Source: Alphaproteobacteria bacterium (GTDB lineage: Bacteria > Pseudomonadota > Alphaproteobacteria > Rhizobiales > Aestuariivirgaceae). Taken from it: 33,900 nucleotides of DNA. The stretch is from positions 1-33,900 of the forward strand of contig JAHEBA010000036.1 in assembly GCA_024642465.1 (NCBI GenBank), read 5' to 3'. Numbering within the stretch: the stretch's first letter is position 1; the number at the start of each line of letters is the position of its first letter. The position numbers were made by a program, and so were the translations under genes. The notes under the pieces were generated by a model that was not told where the DNA came from, searched no databases, and was given only the letters and a program-made list of their open reading frames with translations. Shown in pieces: positions 8,842 to 17,280 of the stretch.

Positions 8842-10892
8842 CCACCTCCCCCGTCGCCCGGCTGCTGGCGCCGAAATCCATTGCCTTCATCGGTGGCTGG
8901 GAAGCTGAGACGGCGTTGCGCGTGACCCAGGAACTGGGCTTCGACGGCGCCATTCATGCCATTCACCCCAAGCGCGATCACCTCAATGGGGTGCCCTGTC
9001 TTCGAGCCGTTTCAGAGCTGCCGGGAGCCCCGGACTGCGCCTTCATCGCCGTAAAGCGCGAACTTGCGGTCGAGATGATCGCGGAACTCTCGCAGATGGG
9101 CTGCGGCGGCGTGGTGCTCTACTCGTCGGGCTTTGCCGAACTGGACGACACCGGGAAGGCGCTTGAAGCGCAAATGCTGAAGGCCGCCAATGGCATGCCG
9201 GTGATGGGGCCCAACTGCTATGGCTACGTGAACGCGGTCGACAAGTGCTCGCCCTGGCCCGACGAGCACGGCATGAAGCCGGTGGACCGGGGTATCGTCT
9301 TCGTCACCCAGTCCGGAAACATCGCGTGCAATTTCGCCATGATGAAGCGCCACGTACCGGTAGCCGGCCTGTTTACGCTCGGCAATCAGGCGGACGTCGG
9401 CATGTCCGCCATGATCGAGCACCTGAGCGCCGACCCGCGTGTCACCGCAATCGGCCTGCACATCGAGGGCCTGAAGGACGTCGGTCATTTCTCGCGCGCA
9501 GCCCTTGCCGCCCGCGCTGCACGAAAGCCCATCGTCGTTCTCAAGACCGGCAAGTCCGAACAGGGCGCGAAGGTCACCATGAGCCACACCAACTCGCTTT
9601 CCGGCGCGGACGATCTTTACGACGCGATGTTCGCGCGCTACGGCATCGCCCGGGTCAACTCGGTCAGCGCCCTGTGCGAGACGCTGAAGTTTCTGCACTA
9701 TGGCGGACCAATCACCGATACACGCCTTGTGTCGATGTCCTGCTCTGGCGGTGAAGCGGCGCTCGTGTCCGACATGGCAACCGCCTATCCCGTCTCTTTC
9801 CCACCTTTCGACGAGGGTACTCGGGAGAGCGTCGCAGCCACGCTGAGCGACTATGTCGTGGTGGACAATCCGCTCGATTATCACACCTTCATCTGGAACC
9901 AGCGCGACAAGCTTGCCGCCACCTTCACCGCCGTTCTGTCAGGCGGGTTCGACGTTGGCATGCTGGTCATCGACGTGCCCGACAAACCGCCGATGAACCC
10001 GGTCACCTGGATCGTGACGGTGGATGGATACATTGATGCCCACAAGGCGACAGGCGCCCGCGCCGTCACGGCCACCAGCCTGCACGAGTCAATGCCGGCG
10101 GATGTGGCCGCGCGTCTGACTGCGGCGGGCATTGCCCCGATGCTTGGGCTGGATGACGCCTTCACCGCCTTCTCCGCCGCCGCAATGATCGGGCGCAAAT
10201 GGGCGCAGGCTGAAACTCCCGCTCCGCTTTCTCCAGAGCCTGCGGCAGAAGCAGGGATTGCATCCCTCACCGAGCACGACGCGAAAGCGCTGCTGGCCGG
10301 CCCCGGGCTGCGCACGCCCGCCGCCATAACTTGCCCGATTGCAGAGGCAGGCCGTACCGCAAAGTCCATCGGCTTTCCCGTGGTGGTGAAGGCATCATCC
10401 GCCAGCCTCGCCCACAAGACCGAAGCCGGTGGTGTAGCGCTGAACTTGTCGAACGCCGAAACCGCACAGGCCGCCGCCGACCGCATGGCCCAAATCTGCG
10501 ACGAGGTTCTGGTGGAGCAGATGATCACAGGCACCGTGGCCGAGTTGATCATCGGCGTGAAACGCGACCCGCAATTCGGCCTGGCGCTGGTGATTGGTGC
10601 TGGCGGCGTGCTGACCGAGTTGCTGGCCGACAGTGTCACGCTTCTGCTGCCCGCGACCCGCACCGAAATCGAGGTTGCACTGCGCGGCCTTAAGGTGTTC
10701 AGGCTGATCGAGGGTTATCGCGGCAAGGCAGGCGACCTTGACGCCACGCTTGATGCCATCGAAGCCGTGGCGAGGTTCGCCGCCGCACATGAATCAGAAC
10801 TTGAAGAACTGGACGTTAACCCATTGATGGTGCTTGAAAACGGCAACGGCGCCATCGCCGCCGATGCCCTGGTACGGATGCGCAAGCTTTGA
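8838..10892 (+). CDS. ADP-forming acyl-CoA synthetase
   Basis: This 684-residue protein has the domain order of single-chain NDP-forming acyl-CoA synthetases: CoA-binding Rossmann domain (about 5-130, with GPNCYGYVN), succinyl-CoA-ligase-like flavodoxin domains (about 145-455), and a C-terminal ATP-grasp domain (about 475-684). The alpha-type active-site histidine is His250 in VTMSHTNSLSGADD. The beta-type histidine is His526 in LAHKTEAGGVAL, and GAGGVLTELLAD follows at 587-598. All residues needed for phosphohistidine chemistry appear intact. In this cluster it should activate the free acid, for example gamma-butyrobetaine or crotonobetaine, to its CoA ester, in place of the AMP-forming CaiC-type ligase of enterobacteria. 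The start codon ATG at 8838 overlaps the previous stop. Confidence 0.9.
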   Translation: MTTSPVARLLAPKSIAFIGGWEAETALRVTQELGFDGAIHAIHPKRDHLNGVPCLRAVSELPGAPDCAFIAVKRELAVEMIAELSQMGCGGVVLYSSGFAELDDTGKALEAQMLKAANGMPVMGPNCYGYVNAVDKCSPWPDEHGMKPVDRGIVFVTQSGNIACNFAMMKRHVPVAGLFTLGNQADVGMSAMIEHLSADPRVTAIGLHIEGLKDVGHFSRAALAARAARKPIVVLKTGKSEQGAKVTMSHTNSLSGADDLYDAMFARYGIARVNSVSALCETLKFLHYGGPITDTRLVSMSCSGGEAALVSDMATAYPVSFPPFDEGTRESVAATLSDYVVVDNPLDYHTFIWNQRDKLAATFTAVLSGGFDVGMLVIDVPDKPPMNPVTWIVTVDGYIDAHKATGARAVTATSLHESMPADVAARLTAAGIAPMLGLDDAFTAFSAAAMIGRKWAQAETPAPLSPEPAAEAGIASLTEHDAKALLAGPGLRTPAAITCPIAEAGRTAKSIGFPVVVKASSASLAHKTEAGGVALNLSNAETAQAAADRMAQICDEVLVEQMITGTVAELIIGVKRDPQFGLALVIGAGGVLTELLADSVTLLLPATRTEIEVALRGLKVFRLIEGYRGKAGDLDATLDAIEAVARFAAAHESELEELDVNPLMVLENGNGAIAADALVRMRKL

Positions 10893-10905
10893 AGGAGAAC
10901 ACCCC

Positions 10906-11706
10906 ATGACCCTGCTCAACATGACCGATGGCCCGATCAAGACACAGGTGCGCGGGCGCGTGCTGGAAGTCACCATCGACCGGCCCAAGGCGAACGCCAT
11001 TGACGCCGCCACCAGCCGCATCATGGGCGACGTGTTCTCCGCCTTCCGCGATGACGACAACCTGCGTGCAGCTATCCTGACCGCCACCGGCGAGCGCTTC
11101 TTCTGCCCCGGCTGGGACCTCAAGGCCGCAGCCGGAGGCGAAAGCGCCGACGCCGATTACGGTCTTGGCGGCTTCGGCGGCCTGCAGGAGCTGCCCGGCA
11201 TGAACAAGCCTGTGGTGTGCGCCGTCAATGGCCTGGCCTTCGGCGGCGGCTTCGAGATCATGATCTCTTGCGACATCATCATCGCTGCCGAGCACGCGAC
11301 CTTCGCCCTGCCCGAAATCCGCTCGGGCGTCATCGCAGACGCAGCCACCATCAAGCTGCCCCGCCGCATCCCCTACCACGTTGCCATGGAAATGCTGCTT
11401 ACCGGCCGTGTGGTGGACTGCACGGAAGCCAGGCATTGGGGCTTTGTCAACGAGGTGGTGCCGGCGGACCAGCTGATGGACCGCGCCCGCGAGGTGACGG
11501 AAAAGCTCGCTGGCGGCCCGCCGCTGGTCTATGCGGCAATCAAGGAAGTGCTGGAGCGGGTGCACCACCTCAACGACAAGGAAGCGCTCGCCCTGCTCAA
11601 TCGGCGCGGCCTGCCGACAATCTCGAAGCTCTATTCATCCGAAGACCAGCTCGAAGGCGCGAAGGCGTTTGCCGAGAAACGCGACCCTGTGTGGAAGGGC
11701 CGCTGA
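10906..11706 (+). CDS. Enoyl-CoA hydratase/crotonase, CaiD-like
   Basis: This 266-residue crotonase-fold protein has both hydratase glutamates in the usual 20-residue spacing: Glu117 in AFGGGFEIMI and Glu137 in FALPEIRSGV. The oxyanion-hole region follows FFCPGWDLK, and the FALPE motif resembles CaiD. The proposed reaction is hydration of crotonobetainyl-CoA to L-carnitinyl-CoA. The start is ATG at 10906, with AAGGAGA at 10892-10898. It is the last gene of the operon, 13 bp after the synthetase, and ends flush against the convergent DUF2254 gene. Other enoyl-CoA substrates are possible; context, not sequence alone, points to the betaine route. Confidence 0.88.
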   Translation: MTLLNMTDGPIKTQVRGRVLEVTIDRPKANAIDAATSRIMGDVFSAFRDDDNLRAAILTATGERFFCPGWDLKAAAGGESADADYGLGGFGGLQELPGMNKPVVCAVNGLAFGGGFEIMISCDIIIAAEHATFALPEIRSGVIADAATIKLPRRIPYHVAMEMLLTGRVVDCTEARHWGFVNEVVPADQLMDRAREVTEKLAGGPPLVYAAIKEVLERVHHLNDKEALALLNRRGLPTISKLYSSEDQLEGAKAFAEKRDPVWKGR

Positions 11707-12999
11707 TCAGCCAGCCTTCGCACGCTTGCGCTGGGCGGCGGTAAGCTTCATCCCGGCCGCCTCGCTGACCGCCACCAACAAGTTGCGGTCGTCGGCGCTG
11801 GGCATCATGTTGACGGCACGGTCGAACAGCAGCGACATGTGACGCCTGGCCGGCCCGGCAAATTCGTCCGGGCTGCTTTCTGCCAGGGCGCCCAACGTCT
11901 TCATCATCCGGATGACCACCTCGACGTGCCCGGCGCCATCTCGCCCCATGGCGAGAAACGCATCATCGAACATGTCGTCCACACGAATGGGGGCAACCCG
12001 CACGTTGCGGTGCAGCGGCTCGTCCGGTTCGCCCGCCGTCAGCCAGTCCGCGAACACACGAAGCTGCCGGGCCAGCACCTCGATGGCCGTTCCCGGGTCG
12101 TTGACTGCCGGCGACAGCGCACGCGAAGCCACTTCGGACAAGCTGATCAACGCCAGCCGCGGATCCTGGTCGAAGGTACGCCGGCCACCGATGATGAACG
12201 CTTCGCGAACCGCGTGAGCCACGTTCTGGTCCGCACCGTCCTTTACGTACGCCAGCCGTGCCCCGGGATGCACCAGCTTGCCGGGATGCGCAGCGACGGT
12301 CACCTGGCCGTCCTCGCCGGCCACTTCAGACAGCGCATCCATATCGATGAACTGCACGTAACCGGTTTTTTCCGATAGCACTTCCGTGCTGCCCGGTGGC
12401 TTTCGAGCCGGGTCGCCATCATCGCAGACGCCGCCGAGGCAGGGTTGCTGGCGCATGCTCGCCAGGTTGCGCCGGGCCGCTTTCTCGATCCGGTCGAGTA
12501 CGTTGCCGAGCCGGCCAAAGTGCATCAGGAAATCGATCCAGCGCACCAGCATGACCACGACAAGGCCAATCACGAATATCGTCACGAAGAACAGGACAAG
12601 CCGGCCCGACGTGCCATAGACACCCGCCTTGAGCAGCACGATGCCGACGATGGAATAGATGAAGGCACCGATAAAGGCGGCCAGCATGTTCTGCGTAACC
12701 GTGTCGTCCAGCAGCAGGTTGGTGGCGCGTGGCGTTGCCGTCGAGGTGGCCGAACCGTATGCAGCAACCACCGTGGACAGCGAGAACGTCGTCACCGCCA
12801 GCATGCTCGAAGCGATGATCGACAACAGGCTGTCCACCGCATCCGCGCCAACTTTCAGCGCCCACTCATCGGGAACGGACTGATCCAGCAACAGCCCGAG
12901 CAGCGCCGCCACCACGGCAAGCAATCCGATGATGATGGCGCGGTAGATGAGCTGACGCCGGAACTGCGCCCATAGCCATTCGAGTTTTGTGAAGTACAC
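11707..12999 (-). CDS. DUF2254 membrane protein
   Basis: This is a predicted inner-membrane protein of about 430 residues in the DUF2254 family, whose function is unknown. Four hydrophobic segments lie in the first 155 residues (about 18-38, 52-80, 102-125 and 132-155), followed by a large hydrophilic domain with conserved stretches such as GYVQFIDMDAL, DPRLALISLSEVASRALSPA and NDPGTAIEVL. GTG at 12999 is preferred because AGGTGG lies six bases upstream; a longer in-frame TTG at 13029 has GGAG directly abutting it, which is poor spacing. The gene is convergent with the crotonase and its tail abuts that gene. It is probably not part of the betaine pathway. Confidence 0.85.
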   Translation of the reverse strand: MYFTKLEWLWAQFRRQLIYRAIIIGLLAVVAALLGLLLDQSVPDEWALKVGADAVDSLLSIIASSMLAVTTFSLSTVVAAYGSATSTATPRATNLLLDDTVTQNMLAAFIGAFIYSIVGIVLLKAGVYGTSGRLVLFFVTIFVIGLVVVMLVRWIDFLMHFGRLGNVLDRIEKAARRNLASMRQQPCLGGVCDDGDPARKPPGSTEVLSEKTGYVQFIDMDALSEVAGEDGQVTVAAHPGKLVHPGARLAYVKDGADQNVAHAVREAFIIGGRRTFDQDPRLALISLSEVASRALSPAVNDPGTAIEVLARQLRVFADWLTAGEPDEPLHRNVRVAPIRVDDMFDDAFLAMGRDGAGHVEVVIRMMKTLGALAESSPDEFAGPARRHMSLLFDRAVNMMPSADDRNLLVAVSEAAGMKLTAAQRKRAKAG

Positions 13000-13165
13000 T
13001 GAGGACCACCTACTCCTTTGTGGTGACAACTCCGCAAGCTAGCACGGGTTGCGAAAGTTTGCGCTGGGTCGTGGGAGGTGTATCCCGGACTTGTTCAGGA
13101 GCACAGACTCACACGACACTGCCGCACGGCCCGATGGCCGGGACATTGGCGGGAGCAAGGACCGA

Positions 13166-14056
13166 TTGACCAGGCGCGGCTTTTTCAGATGGTTCGGCGA
13201 CCTGATGCTGGCAGGTGCCGCACCCACCGGCTATGCCTTCGCCATCGAACCCGGCTTCCGGCTGCGCATCCAGCGCCATGCCATTATACCTCCCAACTGG
13301 ACCAAGGGGTTGAAGCTCAAGGTCGTCTGCCTCGCCGACCCCCACCTGGGCGAGCCGTACATGCCGTTGTCGCGCTGGGAAAAGATCATCAGGATCGCCA
13401 ATGACCTGAAACCCGACCTGGTTCTGCTGCTCGGCGACTACACTGCCAGCCACCGCTTCGTCACCCGCCACGTTCCGGTCGAAGACATCGCAAGAGCATC
13501 CACCCGGCTCGAGGCGCCACTGGGCGTCTACACCATTAACGGCAATCACGACTGGTGGTCCGACGAGGAAGCGCAGCGGCGCGGGTTTGGCCCCATCGCT
13601 TCGCAGGAAGCATTCGAGAACAACGGCATTCGCGCGCTGGTGAACGAGGCCGAACGGCTGGAGAAGGATGGGGTGCCGTTCTGGCTTTCCGGCACGGACT
13701 CGCTCGTCGCCATCAAGACCGGGCGACCCGGCGTCTATAACGGGCGGGATGACCTGACGGCCACGCTGTCAGGCATTACCGACGACGCGCCCGTCATTCA
13801 CATGGCGCACGAACCGGACCTGTTCATGAACATCCCCAAGCGCGTTTCGCTGACCGTGTCCGGCCACACTCATGGCGGTCAGGTTCGCCTGTTTGGCTAC
13901 TCTCCCATGGTGCCGTCATCCTACGGTAACCGGTTCGCCTGGGGTCACATCATCGAGGACGGCCGCCACCTCGTGGTGTCGGGCGGCCTAGGCTGCTCCA
14001 TCATGCCGGTGCGCTTCGGCATGCCGCCGGAGATCACGTTGCTGGAGTTGGGCTAA
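13166..14056 (+). CDS. Twin-arginine-type metallophosphoesterase (YaeI-like)
   Basis: This calcineurin-like phosphoesterase of about 296 residues has the full metal-binding set: ADPHLG (Asp58, His60), LLLGDYT (Asp91), GNHD (126-129) and SGHTHGGQ. The N-terminus reads TRRGFF followed by an apolar stretch, resembling a Tat signal or anchor, so it likely acts at or outside the inner membrane. Some relatives hydrolyse UDP-2,3-diacylglucosamine or phosphodiesters; the substrate here is unknown. No ATG fits. TTG at 13166 is chosen because CAAGGA precedes it and it places the twin arginine at residues 3-4; in-frame TTG codons further upstream, including 13049, are less convincing. Its stop overlaps the convergent amidase stop by two bases. 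Confidence 0.83.
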   Translation: MTRRGFFRWFGDLMLAGAAPTGYAFAIEPGFRLRIQRHAIIPPNWTKGLKLKVVCLADPHLGEPYMPLSRWEKIIRIANDLKPDLVLLLGDYTASHRFVTRHVPVEDIARASTRLEAPLGVYTINGNHDWWSDEEAQRRGFGPIASQEAFENNGIRALVNEAERLEKDGVPFWLSGTDSLVAIKTGRPGVYNGRDDLTATLSGITDDAPVIHMAHEPDLFMNIPKRVSLTVSGHTHGGQVRLFGYSPMVPSSYGNRFAWGHIIEDGRHLVVSGGLGCSIMPVRFGMPPEITLLELG

Positions 14057-15501
14057 CCCTGGCGCGCCAGCCGTGACACGTGCAGCGGCAGGGTGCGCCC
14101 GGCCCAGGGCATCTCCTGCTCCAGCATGGTTCCGAGCGCGATCAGCAGATGCTCTTGCGCCGGCCCTGCCCCAAGCTGCACGCCGATCGGCAACCCGTTG
14201 GAATGCATCGCCACCGGCAACGACATGGCCGGCGTTCCGGCAACATTGTACGGGAAGCAGAACTGCACCGGTTCATCGGCCAGCACCATGTACTCTTCCG
14301 GCGACAGCCCAGACAAGTTCAGTCCATAAAGTCCGTGCGGCTGCGAAACCTGCGCGGTAGTAGGTGACACCAGCACATCGTACTTCGCAAAGAAGCGGCC
14401 GATCTCACGCCGCGCCTGATTGATCCACGCCAGCCCGTCGAGAAACTCGTAAGGATCCATGTCGCGGGCGCGCTTGTAAATCTCCCAGGTTACCGATTCC
14501 AGCGTGTCCGGACCTGCCGCGCGGCCGGTCTTCTGGCCGATCTTGTCCAGCATCTTGTGGAAACCGAAGAACCAGACCGCGCACATCACTTCCGACGCCT
14601 GCTCCTGGTCGAACGCCAGATCGGCCTTGTCCACGTGATGCCCCGCTCCTTCCAGCACCTTGGCGGTAGCTTCGACCGCGGCTGCCACCTCCGGATCGAC
14701 CGGCGCGTCCATTGTCGGCGACACCGTCCATGCAACACGAAGCTTGCCGGGGCTCTTGTCCAGCCACGCGGAGAACCCTTCCACCGGCGTGGGAATGATG
14801 AACGGATCACCCGGCTGGGGCGGACACAGGCAATCGAGGATCGCAGCCGTATCACGCATGGTTCGGGTCTGGACGAAGTTCATGCTGAGGCCGAAGCTGC
14901 CCTCATCCACCTGCGGTCCGGACGAAATGCGCCCGCGCGACGGCTTGAGCCCTACCCCGCCGCACCAGCTTGCCGGAATGCGGATCGACCCGCCGATGTC
15001 CGATCCGTGCGCCACCGGCACGATGCCAGCGGCCACGGCAGATGCGCCGCCGCCTGTCGATCCGCCGGCCGAATACCCTTCCCGCCACGGCGTCGAGGTA
15101 TTGCCGTACAAAAGGTTCTCGGTCGAGGTGGCAATGGAGTGCTCGGGCGCGTTTGACCGCCCGATGATGTTGAACCCGGCTTTCTTCACCAGTTCCCCAT
15201 AGTGGGTGTCGGCCTCGGCCACGTAGCCTTCAGCGAGGCGTGAACCGAACTCCGCCTTGCGCCCGCCAAGATGCCCGCGCACGTCCTTGATCAAGAACGG
15301 CACCCCGGCAAATGGGCCGTCCGCCACGGCTGACGCCTCGATATTGTCGTCATAGGTTTCGACGACTGCGTTGACCTTCGGATTGACCAACGTTATGGCC
15401 TCGGCCGCGGCGGCGGCCGCTTCCTTCGCACTCACCTCACCCTTGCGGATCAGGCCCGCCAGCGCCGTCGCATCCAGCGCGGCGTACTCGTCCAGACGCA
15501 T
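14053..15501 (-). CDS. Amidase signature family hydrolase
   Basis: This 482-residue protein has the amidase Ser-cisSer-Lys triad: Lys72 in FLIKDV, Ser148 in SAGGSTGGGASA, and Ser172 in GSDIGGSIRIPA, with the normal 24-residue spacing between the two serines. It hydrolyses an amide, but the substrate cannot be read from sequence; relatives include aryl-acylamidases, 6-aminohexanoate-cyclic-dimer hydrolase and GatA. There is no signal peptide, so it is probably cytoplasmic. It starts 12 bp after the lytic transglycosylase stop on the same strand and probably shares that transcript, with only a weak GGGG site before its ATG. No GatB or GatC partner is nearby, which argues against a tRNA amidotransferase role. 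Confidence 0.9.
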   Translation of the reverse strand: MRLDEYAALDATALAGLIRKGEVSAKEAAAAAAEAITLVNPKVNAVVETYDDNIEASAVADGPFAGVPFLIKDVRGHLGGRKAEFGSRLAEGYVAEADTHYGELVKKAGFNIIGRSNAPEHSIATSTENLLYGNTSTPWREGYSAGGSTGGGASAVAAGIVPVAHGSDIGGSIRIPASWCGGVGLKPSRGRISSGPQVDEGSFGLSMNFVQTRTMRDTAAILDCLCPPQPGDPFIIPTPVEGFSAWLDKSPGKLRVAWTVSPTMDAPVDPEVAAAVEATAKVLEGAGHHVDKADLAFDQEQASEVMCAVWFFGFHKMLDKIGQKTGRAAGPDTLESVTWEIYKRARDMDPYEFLDGLAWINQARREIGRFFAKYDVLVSPTTAQVSQPHGLYGLNLSGLSPEEYMVLADEPVQFCFPYNVAGTPAMSLPVAMHSNGLPIGVQLGAGPAQEHLLIALGTMLEQEMPWAGRTLPLHVSRLARQG

Positions 15502-15513
15502 CGCCCCGACTCG

Positions 15514-16719
15514 CTACTGGATCCTGCTGATGAACTCCGGCGTCGGATAGCCGTCCGCAGGCATGCCGAGCTTCAGTTGCATGTCGCGCACCGCAGCGCG
15601 CGTCTTGGCGCCCATCGTGCCGTCTGCACCGCCGGTATCATAGCCGCGCTTGATCAGCGCCTGCTGCACCGCGAGCACTTCCTTGTAGCCGATGCTGGGC
15701 GGGTTGCCGTGACCAAGCCCGACCTTGGGAGCGCCGGCATAGCGCGTGCCAAGATATGCAGCCGTCAGCGAATAGGTCAGCGACTCGTTCCAGGTCAGAT
15801 ACGCATCGAAATTCGGATAGCCGAGGAACGCCGGACCGTCTTTGCCCATCGGCAGAATCAGGGATAGCTGCATGTTGTCGGCCTTCAGCGCCCCGCCGCC
15901 GCGCTTCTTGACGCCCCACTTGGCCCATTGCGAGCGCGGGTGCTTGATGGTCACGTCCGCCTGCTCCCATGGCATCTGCTGCGGAACTTCCACCTCTTCC
16001 AGCCACGGCTGACCGGCCTGCCAGCCGAGATACTTCATGTAGTTGGCTGCGGACGCCAATGCATCGGCAGAAGAGTTGATCATGTTGCGATGACCGTCGC
16101 CGTCGAAGTCCACCGCATGAGCATCATAATAGGAAGGCAGGAACTGCAACTGGCCAATCTCGCCGGCCCAGGCGCCAATCATCTGGTCCTTGGTCAGGTC
16201 GCCCTTCTGGATCAGGTCCAGGGCGGCAATCAGCTCTTTCTCGAACTTCTCCGGGCGGCGACAATCATAGGCCAGCGTCGCCAGTGAATCGATTGTGGAA
16301 TCCTTGCCCATGAAACCGCCAAAGTCCGTCTCCAGTGCCCAGAACGCCGTGACCACTGCACCAGGCACACCAAACTTCTTCTCGATGGCGTCGAACATCT
16401 TCTTGTTCTGCTGCAGCTTGGCTGCGCCAACCTTCAGGCGGTTGGCCGAGACCAGCTTGCCCGCGAAGGTGAGCCAGTCGTCAGAGAAGATGACCTGCGC
16501 CCTGTCCTTCTTGATGATGCCCGGATTGAACTGGACGCCCCTCAGCGCCGCATCGGCAACGCCCTTGTCAATGCCTGCTGCCACTGCCTTCTGCTTGAAG
16601 CCATCAAGCCAGCGGTCGAAGTTGCCCGTGTTCTGGCATGTGGACTTGGCCACCGCCAATGGCGCCGACATGGCCAGGACAACGAATGCCGCTGCCGCAG
16701 CCGCAACCCGCACTTTCAT
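15514..16719 (-). CDS. MltB-like lytic murein transglycosylase with PG-binding domain
   Basis: This 401-residue secreted protein has a signal peptide (about 1-24, ending APLAVA), a membrane-bound lytic transglycosylase B-type catalytic domain and a C-terminal peptidoglycan-binding domain (about 335-401, with VQQALIKRGYDTGGADG). The catalytic Glu130 is in AFWALETDFGG, and the family stretch EIGQLQFLPSYY is present. It should cleave glycan strands to 1,6-anhydro-muropeptides in the periplasm. Cys28 lies four residues after the predicted signal cleavage site but is not in a good lipobox, so it is probably soluble. The ATG at 16719 has GGGAGG upstream. It is cotranscribed with the downstream amidase. 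Confidence 0.92.
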   Translation of the reverse strand: MKVRVAAAAAAFVVLAMSAPLAVAKSTCQNTGNFDRWLDGFKQKAVAAGIDKGVADAALRGVQFNPGIIKKDRAQVIFSDDWLTFAGKLVSANRLKVGAAKLQQNKKMFDAIEKKFGVPGAVVTAFWALETDFGGFMGKDSTIDSLATLAYDCRRPEKFEKELIAALDLIQKGDLTKDQMIGAWAGEIGQLQFLPSYYDAHAVDFDGDGHRNMINSSADALASAANYMKYLGWQAGQPWLEEVEVPQQMPWEQADVTIKHPRSQWAKWGVKKRGGGALKADNMQLSLILPMGKDGPAFLGYPNFDAYLTWNESLTYSLTAAYLGTRYAGAPKVGLGHGNPPSIGYKEVLAVQQALIKRGYDTGGADGTMGAKTRAAVRDMQLKLGMPADGYPTPEFISRIQ

Positions 16720-16759
16720 GAATTCCTCCCGACTGGATCTGCAAGAAATTGTTCGTGCG

Positions 16760-16779
16760 CGGCAGCATGTCCGCTGCCG
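16760..16779 (-). terminator. Hairpin between the lipoprotein and transglycosylase genes
   Basis: CGGCAGC (16760-16766) and GCTGCCG (16773-16779) form a perfect 7-bp stem with a 6-base loop, about 40 bases after the lipoprotein stop. Downstream on the minus strand lies a loosely AT-rich stretch (AACAATTTCTT) without a clean T run. A weak terminator for the lipoprotein gene is possible. Confidence 0.35.
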
Positions 16780-16817
16780 TGGCCGAAATCAAGCCATGCA
16801 CTGCCAAGGCTGCAGGG

Positions 16818-17240
16818 CTAGACGCACCGGACCCGCATGTCCCATCCGGAGTTGACGGCCGGCCTTGCAGATCCCGGATCGAGCCTGGCGCGCTGGCCAT
16901 CCGGGCAGGCAAAGTGATTGACGGCATTGCGCCCCACCTCGGACACGATGCGCTCGTCGCCCGGCGTATTGCCCAGCGTCCGTCCCGGTGCCGACACGTT
17001 CACGTCAAACACCTGCTCGGCAACCACGTGCTGCATCCGCACCTGGTAGGTCTTGCCGTTGTAGAACAGCGGCTCCACGTGTGTCTTGCCAGACGCATAG
17101 GGCGACGGATTGGTGTTGACCGGCACCGCCAGCCGCGGCTTCTCCGCCGCACAGCCAGCAGCCAGCAGCACGCAGCACACCGCGGCAGACAGCATCGCGC
17201 ACCGCGAATCCCCATTCCGCCGCCGCGCCAGATATGGCAT
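16818..17240 (-). CDS. Hypothetical small lipoprotein
   Basis: This 140-residue protein is not a family I recognise. After a short basic N-terminus it has a hydrophobic segment MLSAAVCCVLLAAGCAAEK, with a plausible lipobox (LAAGC, Cys at about 30), so it is probably a membrane-anchored lipoprotein. The mature part contains YNGKTYQVRMQHVVAEQ and a C-terminal stretch with two cysteines (HFACPDGQ and MRVRCV) that could form a disulfide. ATG at 17240 has GGAAGG upstream; an alternative ATG at 17195 starts directly at the hydrophobic segment. It is divergent from the aspartate aminotransferase gene with only 40 bp between the starts. Confidence 0.65.
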   Translation of the reverse strand: MPYLARRRNGDSRCAMLSAAVCCVLLAAGCAAEKPRLAVPVNTNPSPYASGKTHVEPLFYNGKTYQVRMQHVVAEQVFDVNVSAPGRTLGNTPGDERIVSEVGRNAVNHFACPDGQRARLDPGSARPAVNSGWDMRVRCV

Positions 17241-17280
17241 AGCAGGCGCCTTCCATTGTGTACCGTCCGGCCCGCTGACC

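Noticed and set aside
14053..15501. GatA subunit of the tRNA amidotransferase
   Set aside because: No GatB/GatC nearby and the gene is linked to a lytic transglycosylase; general amidase is the safer call.
17110..17280. N-terminal extension of the aspartate aminotransferase
   Set aside because: Overlaps the divergent lipoprotein gene and is unlike the family N-terminus, which begins at 17281.
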